Assembly (NCBI GenBank): GCA_000499405.2
Contig: HG738141.1
Span: 280,032 to 344,031, forward strand
From: Onchocerca volvulus
Taxonomy: Eukaryota > Nematoda > Chromadorea > Rhabditida > Onchocercidae
Reading direction: 5' to 3'
DNA length: 64,000 nt
Of this stretch, positions 13,601 through 25,600 are shown piece after piece. The position numbers were made by a program, and so were the translations under genes. Position 1 is the stretch's first letter, and each line of letters opens with the position of its first letter. The notes beneath the pieces were generated by a model that searched no databases, was not told the DNA's origin, and worked only from the letters and a program-made list of their open reading frames with translations.

Positions 13601-16600
13601 TCCCGAGCATTACAGTCAAATATCAAAACAAAGGGAATTTTTGAAATGAAATTTTGTCATTTTTTTTCTTCGATATGATAAAAGATATGATAATAGATAT
13701 GATAAATATGATCGAAATGATAAAAAAAATTTTTCCATTTTATTTTTAATATTGTTTATGATAAATTTTGTTGGAAATTAAGCAAGAAAAAAAAAGACTG
13801 AAATGAATAAGAAATCGATTTTTTTTTATCAATTTCAATTTCACAAATTTTGCAAGAGGTAATTTATTAATGAAATCGAAGCATCCGCAAATTGCAAGCA
13901 TTCTAAATTTTTTCAATCTGTAATGCCAGTTTAGATTAATTTAGAATTTCAAATCAAAAAAATGGAATTTTTTTTAAATCCATAAAATTAAGTTATTTTA
14001 TCTATGATTATAAGATATTATAATGAAAGCTGCGAAAATTTCAATTAATAAACAAACATCTCTCATTAATTTAAAATATATTTTAAAAAAATTAGATTAC
14101 TTAAATGTCGAAAAGCTGGGCATTTAATCATTGAAATCATAAAATGAATATTTAATACAATATCATAAAACTATTTCAAATATTATTCAAAAAAAATGAA
14201 AATATGCATGAAATTAGAAAAGAAGTAAAAATGTATTAATTAATTAGAATGAAATTATCCTAAAATTGCTGATAATATTTCCATCAAAGCATATTTTAAA
14301 GATTTGGGAATCAATTGTGGCCCAATTTGGGCCTAAATATCATTTACTTAACACTATTAATAATCAGGCTAAAAATAATTTAAGAAAGCTTTTCGTTATT
14401 GAAAAACGAATTTAATTTCCAATACTAAATGTTAACTTAAGCTTAAATTTGAATTAGATAAAAAATTCTGCATAAATTAAACAATTCACTTGATCGGATT
14501 ATGAAATCTATCATGAAAAAAAAAAAGGATCTTATCAGTTATATGTTAAGGTTTGATTTAATAGCAAAGTTATACAATCCATCTAAAAAAAAAATTTCGA
14601 GAAATAAAAAACGATGCTTCGAAAAAAAAAAATCCTATAGTTTGATATTATGATTTCAATAAATTGTTTACATTGATTTATACATTTCTTTTTTTTTATC
14701 AATATTTGATGATACATTTGAACTATTTTTCTTTTTCTTTTTTTTTTGTTTTAAAGAAAACGAAATTTCCAAAATTGTTTCAATCAAAAATTTGCTAAAA
14801 ATTGAATACATTCTTAAGTTCTACCTATTTTCACGTTTCGTCACTTTTCAAAAAAAAAATACAAAAATAAATTTTTTTTGTGATTTAAAAGAACAATATG
14901 CGCATATTTGATTACTTGACAGAAAATGAATACTTTAAATTTCGAAAAACAATTATAGAAAATGAATTCTTTAAATTTCAAAAAACAATTAGCATTACAT
15001 GAGAAAAGTTGGATGATTTCTTAGTCGTATAATTATAATGCATTCAATTTTTGAAATTTCAAATAATTGAAAATCAATCGATAATGAATTCTTTCTAGAA
15101 TTCCTTCTGCTCATTTCTCATCAAGACCAATCTACCTTTCCGACCCCATAAATCGATTTTGTTAATTAACGATTTTCTGATTTTTTTTTGCTTTGGAAAA
15201 AATAAACCATCATGTTTACCGAAAGCTTTGCAATGTTTATCAAATAAGTACCGGAAAAAATGTAATTGCTTTTTGCAATTATTTAAATGAAAAAAAATTT
15301 TTTTTTTTCGAAATTTCCAAATTTTATTTCAACCTGATTATGAAATAATCATGTATTTCTTTAGCTTTTTTTTTTTCTATTAATCAAAAAGACAAGCATT
15401 TCTTTTTTGCTGAAATTAAGAAAATCCATCATTTCTTGAATTACCCTTTGCGCTTTCTATTTTCATTCTCATCAAAATCAATCTTCTCGATCTTATAAAT
15501 TAACTTTGATTAATGATTGCAAAAAAAAAAAAAAAATGCATCAAATCACTTTTCTCTTAATTCCTAAAAATTGATTTGAATAATATTCAAATTTTAATAG
15601 AAAATGAAAAAAATTAGAATGGAAATTTTTATAATTTGAATTTTTTATGGCTGCTTTTTTGAGACTCATCAAGAAATTGCTTATTTTATCAAAATTTTCA
15701 AATCATCGATTTATTATGAAAACAAAAATTTTTGAAGGAAATTATGAAAAATACAAAACAACAATAAGTTAATAATTTGGACATTAGCGAATGATTAATT
15801 TTAATGATTTTTAATAATCAATTAATCGTCTTTTGTGTAGTAAGTCTTAAGAATAGAGTAGTTATTGAATTGCTTTAAAAAAATAATTTAAAAGTTGAAG
15901 AAACTATTGCAGTGCTTAAATTTAATTTCCATTAGTGTAAGGAAGAATAGAATTTTTTAATCTTATTTTTTTCTTTTTAAATTTGATTAAATCATTTTAA
16001 AATTGGAATGAAATTAATGAAATTTTATGTTTTGAAATTTGTAAATAGACTGGAATTTTAAGTAATAATTCATTACAAAAACGAGCAAATTAATGTGAAC
16101 ATAAATTTAACAACAAAATTCTCAAATGAATTGAACAAAATTTGACTAAAAATTCAAATGAAATTTTTTTTTCTGAATGAATTGTACAGATTTTTTTCGA
16201 TACAAAACATTTGATGCAAGGGACAAATTTTGCTGATATAAATGATGTTGGCATTTTTGCATTTTGCTAAGCAATGGCTGACTTCAAAATTCTATCGAAA
16301 TAAAAAGGAAAACAAAAATGATGGAATTTTAAATCGCCTTAAAGTGAAGCAAAAAAAAAAAAGTCTCTTATCACGACCATACTTTTATACACACACTGAT
16401 GTATTATTAACACCTTTAGTGATAAGCAAATGCAGCATATTTTTTCTTAGCTTGCACATAATTCCGAAATTCTTTTCGTATCAAATTACGACATAGTTCT
16501 TGCGACGTTCAATTTGTTTGCAAACCTATCGTTTTTTTAGCAAAAAAAAAAAAAAAAAAGGAAAACGTCTTTTAAAGAATTTTCAAATTAAAAGAAAGAA

Positions 16601-17728
16601 TGCAAATGTCATTTTAGAACTTATCAATTTGCGCATTGGTAAATTTTACCGATTGATTCTGTAAATATATGTATTTTTGAAAGAATTTGCTAATTTCTTT
16701 TTTCCAATAAAATTTTGGAATATTTTTAGCGGATTTAAATTCCTAAATATCAAATATTATATATTTGAAACGAATAAAATGAAATGAGAAAAAAAAAAAG
16801 AAAGAAAGAAAAAGTTAAAAGAAATTGATTGCCATGCTGAATTCTTGGAGACTTAAATTAAAAAGTGTGAGCCAATCAGTTTATCGTCTAAAAAAAATTG
16901 AAGAATTATGCGAAACAGTTTTGAAAACTACTTAATTACTCTTTTTTCTCAGGGAAAAAATTATTCTATAGAAATATTTGTAATTAAAAAAAAAAAATTT
17001 AGATTTGGAATTGTAACATGGTATATTAATAATTCGTTGAATAAATGATATGATCCCAAAATATGATTTCATCCAAAATATTGTGTTTGATCAAATTTCA
17101 TCTGGTGATAATTTGATTCCAATGATAACATTCGTTGATAGCAAATAATTCAGCTTTAGTAGATCGAACCATGATATCAGCTTTTTCGAAACCAATTGAT
17201 ATGCGAAAATGAAAGCTATCAAATTATTCATTCAATTTATTTCATTAACTGAATTTTTCGATGATTAACTTTCATTTGATCAGTTTTATCAATATTCATT
17301 ATCAATTAAAATTACAATTTAATTGGTATCAATCAAATCTATGTTGCAAGGATGGAATTTCATGCTTAGGAAAGTAGTTGTAAAGAGCATAAACAATAAG
17401 TACTATCAGCAATTGTCCTCATCAAAAATTAAATTGTATGTTTAAAAAAATGAGGAAAAAAATTTTGCAAAATTTTAAAAATGCTAAATTTAAAAAATTG
17501 AAAAAATAGTTTTATCTCCAAAAAGCGTAAGCATTTATATGAGGAATCTTAGATTGCATAAAATGTTTGGATGATAATAACGGAGCGATATGATAGTAGG
17601 TATGATAACATTTATCAGTAAAAGGGTTTTTAAAAAAAAAATGAAAATGCAAATCATCAAGTATTGATTATGAAATGATGCAATCAGCATGCAATTTCAA
17701 TGTTTACATATTTTCTGAGTTTGCAACA

Positions 17729-17812
17729 TAGGCTTAGGCTTAGGCTTAATTTAGGCTTAGGCTTAGGCTTAGGCTTAGGCTTAAGTTTAAGCCTAAGCCT
17801 AAATTCAATGCT
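17729..17812. repeat. Interstitial telomere-like tract (TTAGGC) with inverted end
   Basis: The plus strand shows two blocks of the TTAGGC unit in direct orientation, about three units and then about six, separated by TTAATT. The second block runs into TTAAGTTTAAGCC and then inverse GCCTAA units, so the right end is a head-to-head telomere-type junction that could form a hairpin. TTAGGC is the nematode telomere repeat. The position inside ordinary sequence marks it as interstitial. Confidence 0.9.
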
Positions 17813-18299
17813 TGTAAATTTTTGCAAATGTTTCAACAAGCACATAATTTAATATTTTAATTAACATGCAGTATCAAACTTGTATAAAATCTTGAAAATA
17901 AGCTGAAATAGTTGGGGACTATATCGTATATATCATATCGATCAAAAATTATAATATAATTTAAGATTTAATAAAAACTAAGTTTAGTCGATCAAGAAAT
18001 GATATTTAACAATTAGAAATATTTCAAAACGAATGAAATTCAACTTTTAGCAATTATTTTCGTAAAAAAAAAGAGCTACTGAATAGCACAAAACTTTCGA
18101 CATTTTAAAACTTAAAAAAATCTGAACAAAATTTCGACAAAATTTTCCGCAGACAAATATTATTTTTTTTTTTAAATTTTCGCAAAAGTAATATTTTTTT
18201 TTTGCGAGAATTATTAAAATCAAAAAATTATAAACTAGCTATGAAGCAATTTCATATTATTTAGAATGAGAATATTTCAAATTTAAAGAGTAAACTTTA

Positions 18300-18790
18300 T
18301 TTGCTCTTTTTCTTTTTTTTGATTTTATTTATTGCATGCTTGTTACATTAATTTTAATTATCGTATAAGTTTTCGTTATTACATGTACTCATTTTACCTT
18401 TTTTTTGTTATATGTTTTTTTTTTGTTAACGGCGGCCTTTGGATAATATTTTGGAATATTTTTAATTATTCGGATTTTCTGCCAAATTTTGTTTTTCTGA
18501 CATGAAATTTTTATATTTTCTTCTACTTATTGCATGTTGTTTCGTTTATTTTATTCTTGCATGTTTTTTTTTTTTTATTTATAAATATAAAGGAAAATTT
18601 TTGGCGTTTTTTTTTTTACTTTCAAATATATTTGTTGTTCCATAATCATTTTTCATATTCATCGCATGCTTTTTTTTTTTTTGTTAATTTTACTCGCTAA
18701 TAATTTTCTTGGATTATTTGCACCTACCGTACCCCTTTTTTTTTTTTGTTAACTTTATCCCTGCATACATTTGTGAACAATTTCTATTTA
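18300..18790. repeat. T-rich degenerate repeat region
   Basis: Segments of the type TTGCATG or CGCATGC followed by a T run and GTTAATTTTA-like sequence recur about five times at irregular spacing. The copies are too diverged to define a unit with confidence. Confidence 0.35.
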
Positions 18791-19795
18791 TTCCTTAAGG
18801 ATTTGGGCTTAAACTTAGTCTAGGGTTACGGTTTAGGCAGTGAATATACTGTTGCTACAGTAGAAAATAGTAATTAGTTTGATTCTAACTGTTTCGATTC
18901 AATAGTTTCAATTAATCAGCAAATTAATAAGTAATTGATTTTAAATTTTGAAACGGAAATTATTCATGAGGAGTTTCCACTAATTTATATACTTGAAAAC
19001 TTTGCAATAGTTCGATTTTGTGTTTCATTTCTTTTAAAATTTTTAATGTTTAACTTCCACATAATGTTGTTTAATTACATTAGTTTTCTGATTGTCGTCA
19101 AAGATTTTTTAAGTTCATCAAATTGGACGGGACACAAGAATTGAATTCAGGTTCTCCTTAGTTAAAAACTATGCTAGCGGGAAGTGATGTTAATTGAATT
19201 TAAATGAAAATGTTACTTGAATTTAAATAAAATTTGTGAAATACAGACGAATTACTAAATGAATTAAATAAATTTAAATGATATATTTTTATAGCAAAAA
19301 CAAACCTGATTTTATTTTCATAATTGATGAGAAATATGCTAGTCATAAAAAACAAAATATCTCAATTTCTTCCTTACGCAATCTATATTGAATTCAAAAT
19401 TCTGTTTAAATCGTAAAAATTTGTATCTTTACAAAAAAAGGAAAAGAGGAAAAAAAAATTAAGATATGATTTTAAACGAATTACGTTACATTAAGGATCA
19501 CTTCCTGGATACATAATGCAAAGAAATAAAACAAATAAATTATCTGACACTAAATATAATTGAAAATTCCATAACAAAAAAAAAAATTGTGTGATATATT
19601 TTAGGATTTCTAAGTTGAAAAAGATATTGAAAAAAAACCGTCCAGTTGAAAAGCAACCGCCCAAATCATTGAAAAATTGAGCAAATTTAATTTTGAATGT
19701 GCAGAAGCAAATTGGTGCTCGTGAAGAAAACTTTTATAACAAAAAATTGTTTTGAATGAATTATTTAAATTGTGAAAATCTTGAAAACATCTATT

Positions 19796-20044
19796 TTCTT
19801 TTAGATGTGAAGTTTTTTGATAGAAAAGCACTTTCAGGAGATTTAGAAAAATATCATTTATTGCAATACTTTCAATTTAATGATTCGAAAATTGTAAACC
19901 ATCAATGTAGCTCAAAGCATGAAATAATAAGGTAATGATACTATTGCAGAATATAAATCGGAAATTGAAAACACAAAAATTTACATATTCGAATAGGAAA
20001 TTTGCAAAAAAATATTGGAATTTAATCGATGACAAGCAATAAAA
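19796..20044 (+). CDS. Possible two-exon C-terminal fragment, unknown protein
   Basis: After an acceptor reading TTCTTTTAG an open stretch runs through residues such as KFFDRKALSGDLEKYHLLQY to a good AG|GTAATG donor near 19936. Joining in phase to an acceptor CGAATAG near 20012 adds a short tail ending KKYWNLIDDKQ and a TAA at about 20042-20044. Codon content is less biased than in random frames here, which is why it is listed. No domain was recognised and no convincing upstream exon in the right phase was found. It could equally be chance open frame. A competing reading on the minus strand exists for the same DNA. Confidence 0.25.
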
Positions 20045-20080
20045 AGCATTTATTAATTTGATTGATTTCATTGTTGTTAC

Positions 20081-20148
20081 CAATCTTCTGGTAAATAACG
20101 TCGATTCTCAAGACTTCTATTACGTTCAGGATTTCCGGAGTGATACAT
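20081..20148 (-). CDS. Possible short first exon on minus strand
   Basis: From ATG at 20148 the minus strand encodes 22 codons plus two bases, beginning MYHSGNPERN and ending RRYLPEDW at a GTAACA donor. The composition is strikingly unlike the surrounding A/T-driven frames. A phase-compatible acceptor (CTGCAATAG) occurs near 19948, giving a short tail. The family is unknown and the exon is unconfirmed. It would be transcribed divergently from the B-box gene. Confidence 0.25.
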
Positions 20149-20375
20149 GATGAATCATTCTGAAGTTAGAATTCCTTCAAATTCATTTGTCCTCATTAAA
20201 TTGAATATAAATTTTTTCTTGATTTTTAGACTTTATTATTTCAAATTATATCAATGAAAACAATAAACCAAACACATTTCATCATTGATTTATATCGACA
20301 ATGTATTTAATATTCTAAGAAATATAACGTTTGAAATAGTATGCCAGCTATTTTGTCTTCTTGATTTGATTCATC

Positions 20376-22146
20376 GATTTTCCTGTGCGGCATTTCGCAA
20401 TAATCGCAGAATTCTGCGAAAAACTAGATTCAATGGTAAGAACAATGCTGTGTACATGGAGATAATCAAAAAATGGAGGGAAAAATTAACGAATTTTTTT
20501 TAAGGATTTAACTTTGCCAGATTGGCAATGCGAAAAGTGTAATTTATATTCACCACAAACATCATCCGCATTGTATTTATGGTGTACAAAATGCGAAAAA
20601 ATCATTTGTGCCTTATGTATTGGTAATAATTTATCGCAATATTAGAATAGAAAAAAAAAATTAATGTAATCAACCAAATAGTTATTTTAACTTAATTTAA
20701 CTTCTCTTAATTATGATTGAATAATAATATCAATAGATTATATAATGAATATCATTAAGCAAATAATCGTCTAGAAAAATCAACTTTACAGTCACATGAT
20801 TGTCTTGAAAACAAACTTGTCTTGAGAACCTGGAAAAAAAAGTCAGTTTTCGACTTTCATGACATATTAAACACGTTTCTACTTAAGGCCAATGCAACGA
20901 TGAAAATCATTCATGGATGCCTGCAAGTGAAATCATCTATGAGTTAAAAGAAAATATCATTTATGCGAATGCTGAAATGGCTAAGGTATCTTTCGTCATT
21001 TTTTCTTTTTTTTATTAATTTTCAATTTTAAACATTTTGAATGTTTAGTCGGTGGGAAGTATGAAAATTACTGGCAAAGATACGATGCGATCACTTCACG
21101 GACTTATTCGTACTCTGACAGAACTGAAGAAACAATGTGAGGTTGGTGAAAAGAAGCTAATTTTCATCTTGTTGCTCTCTAAAATGGCTGAAATTAAAGC
21201 TATAATTTGCTTAAGAAACCTAGTAATACTTAATTTTCAAAATTTTAAGACAACTAATGAAGCAGTCAATAAATTGAATTTCATGGATCTTGTAAAACAT
21301 CTAAAATTTTGGTTTAATTAAAAAAGCAACGACTATTTTTCATCATTATGCCCAATGTTAATTTATTAAGGGTGTAACTGAAGTGATCAAAGTGTTATCG
21401 GATGCTTTAAATGAACGGCAAAATGCTGCCGATATCAGACGTACGGAAATGGATGAACATTTGCCGTTCACATCAATTCTGGTCCGGAAACTACGAGCAG
21501 AAATTGAAGATAACAAAAATTTGGCACAAGAAGCATCTGCCATGACTCAATTATTTAGCAGTCTTATTAAACAATGTCAGCAAAATTTTCGCAATTTCCT
21601 GCGAAAAACATTTATTCAATCAATAATTTCTATCTTTCAACATTGCATACATCCGAATAGTTTTTTATATTCATTTATTCAATTCGTTAACAGATTTGTG
21701 TAGAAGTGAAACAGTTTTCAGCAGATAATATTTGCAAGGATGCTCGTAATCTGATGAATTCATTTTCGCTGGAAAAGAAACTTGGAATTGAAGTGAAGGA
21801 TGATGTTAGCATACAATATGAAAATGATGTTGTTAGCCACAAATCGAACGTAAATGCATTTGGCGATAATATGATCGACGATGATGAATACGATGTTACG
21901 GTCCGCGAAGCTAAACGTGATATTATGAATCAGGATGAACATATGGCGGTAATTCAACCGGTAAAATTTGACATTATTATTGCTATCAAATTATTCAGAA
22001 GTTTGATGCTATGAAAAACTGAATATTTAACAATAATGCTACTGCTTGATGTACATTATTTTCAGAATTCTGAAAAAACAGGTATATTGGATGAAATAGT
22101 CACAATACCCTTAATGGACAATGACCACAAAGAAAGCAATGACTGA
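20376..22146 (+). CDS. B-box zinc-finger / coiled-coil (TRIM-like) protein, 5' end unresolved
   Basis: Exons read: about 20376-20435, 20505-20622, 20888-20985, 21049-21141, 21371-21575, 21722-21948 and 22066-22146 (TGA). The second and third exons together encode a zinc-binding pattern with CEKC, WCTKC, CALC, QC and a downstream His, fitting a B-box as in TRIM-type proteins. The later exons are charged and helical, consistent with a coiled coil, and end in an acidic tail. The first listed exon (DFPVRHFAIIAEF, donor ATG|GTAAGA) resembles the stretch after a RING finger, but it has an in-frame stop at 20367 and no acceptor in front, so the RING part is missing, displaced or broken. The intron 21576-21721 uses a weak GTCAGC donor chosen because it keeps phase. 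An AATAAA lies at 22280-22285. Such proteins act in the cytoplasm as scaffolds or ubiquitin ligases; without the RING, ligase activity cannot be claimed. Confidence 0.7.
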
Positions 22147-23819
22147 ATATGAAATGAAATCTTTAGCTGTGACCTTATAAAGATCTCATTGATTAATATT
22201 GCTAATTGTTTGGAGAACAATTCGAAATGATATGATATATCTTCTAGAATCTTTAAATTGACAAGATTTTATTATGTTCAATAAAATTAACAAAAGAAAT
22301 AAAGCACTTCTTTCCAGAAGTTATTCATTTAAGTAGAATAATGAAATCTTGCGGGATCTGATTATTCAAGACTATAATCGTTAAATCCTCCAACAATCGT
22401 ATTCTTCTTTTAGTCGTTTCTATTAGTATTCTAAGTTGCCTGATATTTTGTCAGCTGAAAAGGATTAAAATTGTTTCGTTTAAGTGCTTTATTTGAAATT
22501 TCCATAACGAAATGGAATGTCGAACAGTAAATTTCTAGAAGTGAAAAAAGGATCTCTAATTAATTTAGAAAAGAATAATTATGACGAATAGTCGATTATT
22601 TAATGCTTGAAAAAATTTAAAAAATGTAATGCCAAAAAATGTTTCGAGTGATTAATTGAGCATTGAAGAACAGTATAACTATCGATAAAAGAAAAGCATT
22701 TAAATTACTTAACTCATTGAGTTAACATTAATTCGATGAGTGAATTAGTGATTGATGAAACTAAAAATAATGCTCAAAATAATGTGAAAGTTCAAAAAGT
22801 TGTTATTTAATTAATCATAACGATTAATCAAGTACTACTTCAAATACAGTAACTGCTGTAACACTGAAATGAAATTGCTGTTGTCAAATTCTCTTTTTTT
22901 GTTTTAAAAAGAACATATATTACCTGCCTAGGAAATCCGAAATTATTTAAACTAGCATTTTAGCTGCACGAAGAATGCTTTATAATTCATGCATGATTGC
23001 ATGCATACATGCATGAGTGAAACCTTGCATTGCAATCTGTAGTTTATGCTTTTATGTCTTGTATGTTTTAAAGAACTTGAAATTTTCATCATTGATGAAA
23101 TGCAAGAATGTAAGTGCATGCCATGAATGTATTTGTTAAAAGTAGAATTATTCGGAAATTTACTCATTTTAATTTAAACACATATTTTGTTTCTATTTCT
23201 TAGTGTGTCATTTCCAGAAGTAAAATTAACGTTTATTTTTCATCAAATAATTAACAAATATGATGAGATATATTTTCCTGTTGAAAGGAAATAATTAAAA
23301 TTAAAAAAAAAATAGTAAAATTTTGAATCAATCAAAATCACATGGCTTCGAACAGAAATTATTTCCGCTTATCCTTGTTCCATTTAAATGATCACTTGTG
23401 CAGTGTTTTGAATTTAAATATGAATAGTTGTTATTTCTGCTCAAACTTTTTATTTTAAGGAAAATTACACGCCTGCAAAACGAACCACATTCACTCAATG
23501 CGAACATACTAAATGTGAAGAAACTCGAAACATTTCCAACTTTTTATTTCAAAAAAAAAAAAAAGCGAAAAAAAAAGATCGCATTTGTTTATAAACCTGC
23601 ATCGTATTATTTAACATATGCAATTTTTCTAATTTTTTGAATAATAATTCGGAAATTTACATACTCTGCAATTTAGATAATAGATTTTTGAAATAAATTT
23701 GCAAAAATATGGAAAATATTTGTTTTTATGCAACAAATATAAGCTTAAATTTTATGAAATTAAAAATTTGCATAAAATTTTAAAGAAATTAACTGTCTAT
23801 AAAAGATAATGCATTACAG
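22147..23819. other. Intergenic region without recognised gene
   Basis: Contains the likely 3' UTR and AATAAA of the B-box gene and the 5' flank of the DM9-like gene. A cluster of ATGCAT-type palindromic hexamers lies at about 22986-23014. Short open frames on both strands show no splice or domain support. A missing upstream exon of the DM9-like gene could lie here. Confidence 0.45.
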
Positions 23820-25398
23820 TTGAAATGTCATTGCGCTATCAGAAGGATGCCAAATCCACCGGCTAAAGAGGATACTTGGGCTTTTGGACCAATTGGCTCA
23901 CCTTTCCCCGATAATCCGGTTCGAGCTATTGGAGAGCAAAATATGTACGTAGCCTTATGGTACAAACACGGTAAACCAATACACGGACGAGCCTGGAATA
24001 ATGGTGGTGTTATTGAATGCTCATTTCCCTATATTAAAAGTGAATTAACTGGTATTAAAGATCTTGGCGGGCAAATTCAGGTCAAATATTGTTTATTCTC
24101 CTTTTTTCTTTTACTAATTAATTAAATAAAAATTGAGCTTTTTTTTATTTGAAGTTTCGTGCTAGTAATTTTTCACAATGATGCCATTTTTTAGGTATTA
24201 CAATACAAGGGAGATCATTTAACGTTGGGTTTTTGGTATAATTGGATTAAATACAAGGATCGTTTTGAGAAATTTGAAAAAGGAGCTGAATTATTACGTT
24301 GTGGTGATTCGTTCCCCATTTTTTGGCAAGATCGTAAGGAAGGGGCTTTGCTTGGTTATGTTGATAATAAAACTGAAATCGGTGAGTGAGAAAATCGCAA
24401 ATTGATCTGAAATCATCCATTTTTCTTTCAGTTTGATTTGTCAATCAATATTGATTTTTTTATGATGAAGAAACCAAATTTTGCTCTATTTGCATTTTCC
24501 CGTGAAATATATCACAATCACAATCATATTGTAGCACGATTTTCACATGATGGAAAAGTGGAAGAATGTTCGGGTGGTGCACTAAGTGATATGCTTATCA
24601 TTGTACGAGAATTTAAAGGTGGACCACCGAATTGTACCTGTCACGAATGTAGTACTGGACCACCGAAACCGGTTGTTCGTGTTACGCTTGATGAATGGTC
24701 CGATTATCGCTATGGTGATCCATGGCCAACTGCTGGTAAACCAGTCCAGGCTCTCGATCGGTATTATTCATTGTCCTAATTTGCAATTTTACTTTTTTTA
24801 TCTCTAATTGCTAGCAGAAAAGCTAATTTCAGAGCTCTTAATACTTTGCCTGATGAGAATCCGAACCAATACGTGGCGCTGTGGTATCAATCTGGTGAAC
24901 CGGTTATGGGTCGTATTTGGAACGAAGGTGGTAAAATTGCTGCTTGTTTTGGTTGGGGTGGCCATGAATATCGTAAGAATATCGGTTCGATCCAGATTTT
25001 ATTCGAACTTCCGGAACAAGTACGTGGTTTCGATTATGCCTGGAAACCATTCAAGGAAGCAGCTAAATTTGGTGACAAAGAATGGATCCCAGTACACGTG
25101 GATCATCATAAAGGCAACATTTCTCCGGCAGTATTAATCGTTGATGGTAAAGAGATTCTTGGGAAGGTAAGTGTTAATTTTGAATATTAAATAAACATAA
25201 GCTATATTCATTCAAACAGAAAAGTAACTTTTTTCTTATTTCTGGAAATATCTTCTGCTCAGTCAATTTCAGGCTGATATCCGAAACGAACGAGCTACAG
25301 TTGGCTACGGTGGTAATGAAAAAGTGTACGTTGGACCTGCGGTACATACATGCGTTGTTTTATGCCGAAAAGCAAAGCCTGGATACACCATTACTTGA
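23820..25398 (+). CDS. DM9/DUF3421-like two-repeat protein
   Basis: Exons: 23820-24080, 24195-24381, 24432-24760, 24833-25166, 25273-25398 (TGA). The protein carries two related units: the first has [20 protein letters not shown] and the second [20 protein letters not shown], each followed by a hydrophobic IQ(V/I)L strand. The second unit ends with a [14 protein letters not shown] segment and VLCRK, which recalls DM9 (DUF3421) repeats found in secreted or cytosolic lectin-like proteins. Between the units is a small Cys cluster (CTCHEC). No signal peptide is visible; the first in-frame ATG is at 23847, with an out-of-frame ATG at 23825. An earlier exon may be missing. The intron 24382-24431 joins exons in conflicting phase: the GTGAGT donor leaves one extra base, while both available acceptors start in phase 0. 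An indel, an unseen small exon or a broken gene would explain this. AATAAA is at 25472-25477. Confidence 0.75.
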
Positions 25399-25492
25399 TA
25401 TGAAATTTATTTATAAAGAAAAAACAAATATGATTTCGCCATTAATTTGTATAACTGTCGTGTACTAAGCAAATAAAATTTCATCTCTAATC

Positions 25493-25511
25493 GACGTAAT
25501 TCAATTACGTC
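25493..25511. promoter_or_regulatory. Near-perfect palindrome, 9-bp arms
   Basis: GACGTAATT and AATTACGTC are inverted copies around a single C. The site lies about 95 bases after the stop of the DM9-like gene and about 70 bases before a second palindrome of related core. It could bind a dimeric bZIP-type factor or simply be a fold-back in the transcript end. Function is unknown. Confidence 0.45.
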
Positions 25512-25582
25512 AAATGAAGTGGAATCTAATAGTATTTTCAGCAAAATGAAAGTCTGTTCACTGAGTTGTTGCGATTTCGGCG

Positions 25583-25600
25583 CCAAATGACGTCATTTGG
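25583..25600. promoter_or_regulatory. 18-bp perfect palindrome containing a CRE core
   Basis: CCAAATGACGTCATTTGG reads the same on both strands and contains TGACGTCA, the classic binding core of CREB/ATF-type bZIP factors. It is in a less AT-rich stretch downstream of the DM9-like gene and about 2.1 kb upstream of SRP14. Regulatory use is inferred from the motif only. Confidence 0.45.

Larger units (their letters stand above)
1031..19600. other. AT-rich gene desert
   Basis: About 18.5 kb in which no exon with non-repetitive codon content and matching splice sites was found. All open frames are short and rich in Lys, Phe, Ile and Asn, as expected from A/T homopolymers. The stretch holds simple repeats near 1.2 and 1.5 kb, a 7-bp tandem repeat at 4.8 kb, a degenerate long-unit repeat at 12.8-13.6 kb, and a telomere-like tract at 17.7 kb, listed separately. 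Short genes, noncoding RNA genes or rapidly evolving exons cannot be excluded by eye. Confidence 0.5.

Noticed and set aside
16242..16496. Plus-strand open frame of 84 codons with mixed composition
   Set aside because: Looked somewhat protein-like, but there is no homology, no signal and no supporting splice partner.
18935..19144. Plus-strand open frame ending in a mixed-composition tail
   Set aside because: No acceptor or donor and no recognisable domain; the hydrophobic part follows T-rich codons.
19610..20083. Minus-strand open frames opposite the doubtful plus-strand exons
   Set aside because: Appear to be antisense shadows; only the short piece at 20081-20148 seemed worth listing.
22952..23167. 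Minus-strand open frame rich in Cys, His and Met
   Set aside because: Arises from ATGCAT-type palindromic words; no zinc-finger spacing.
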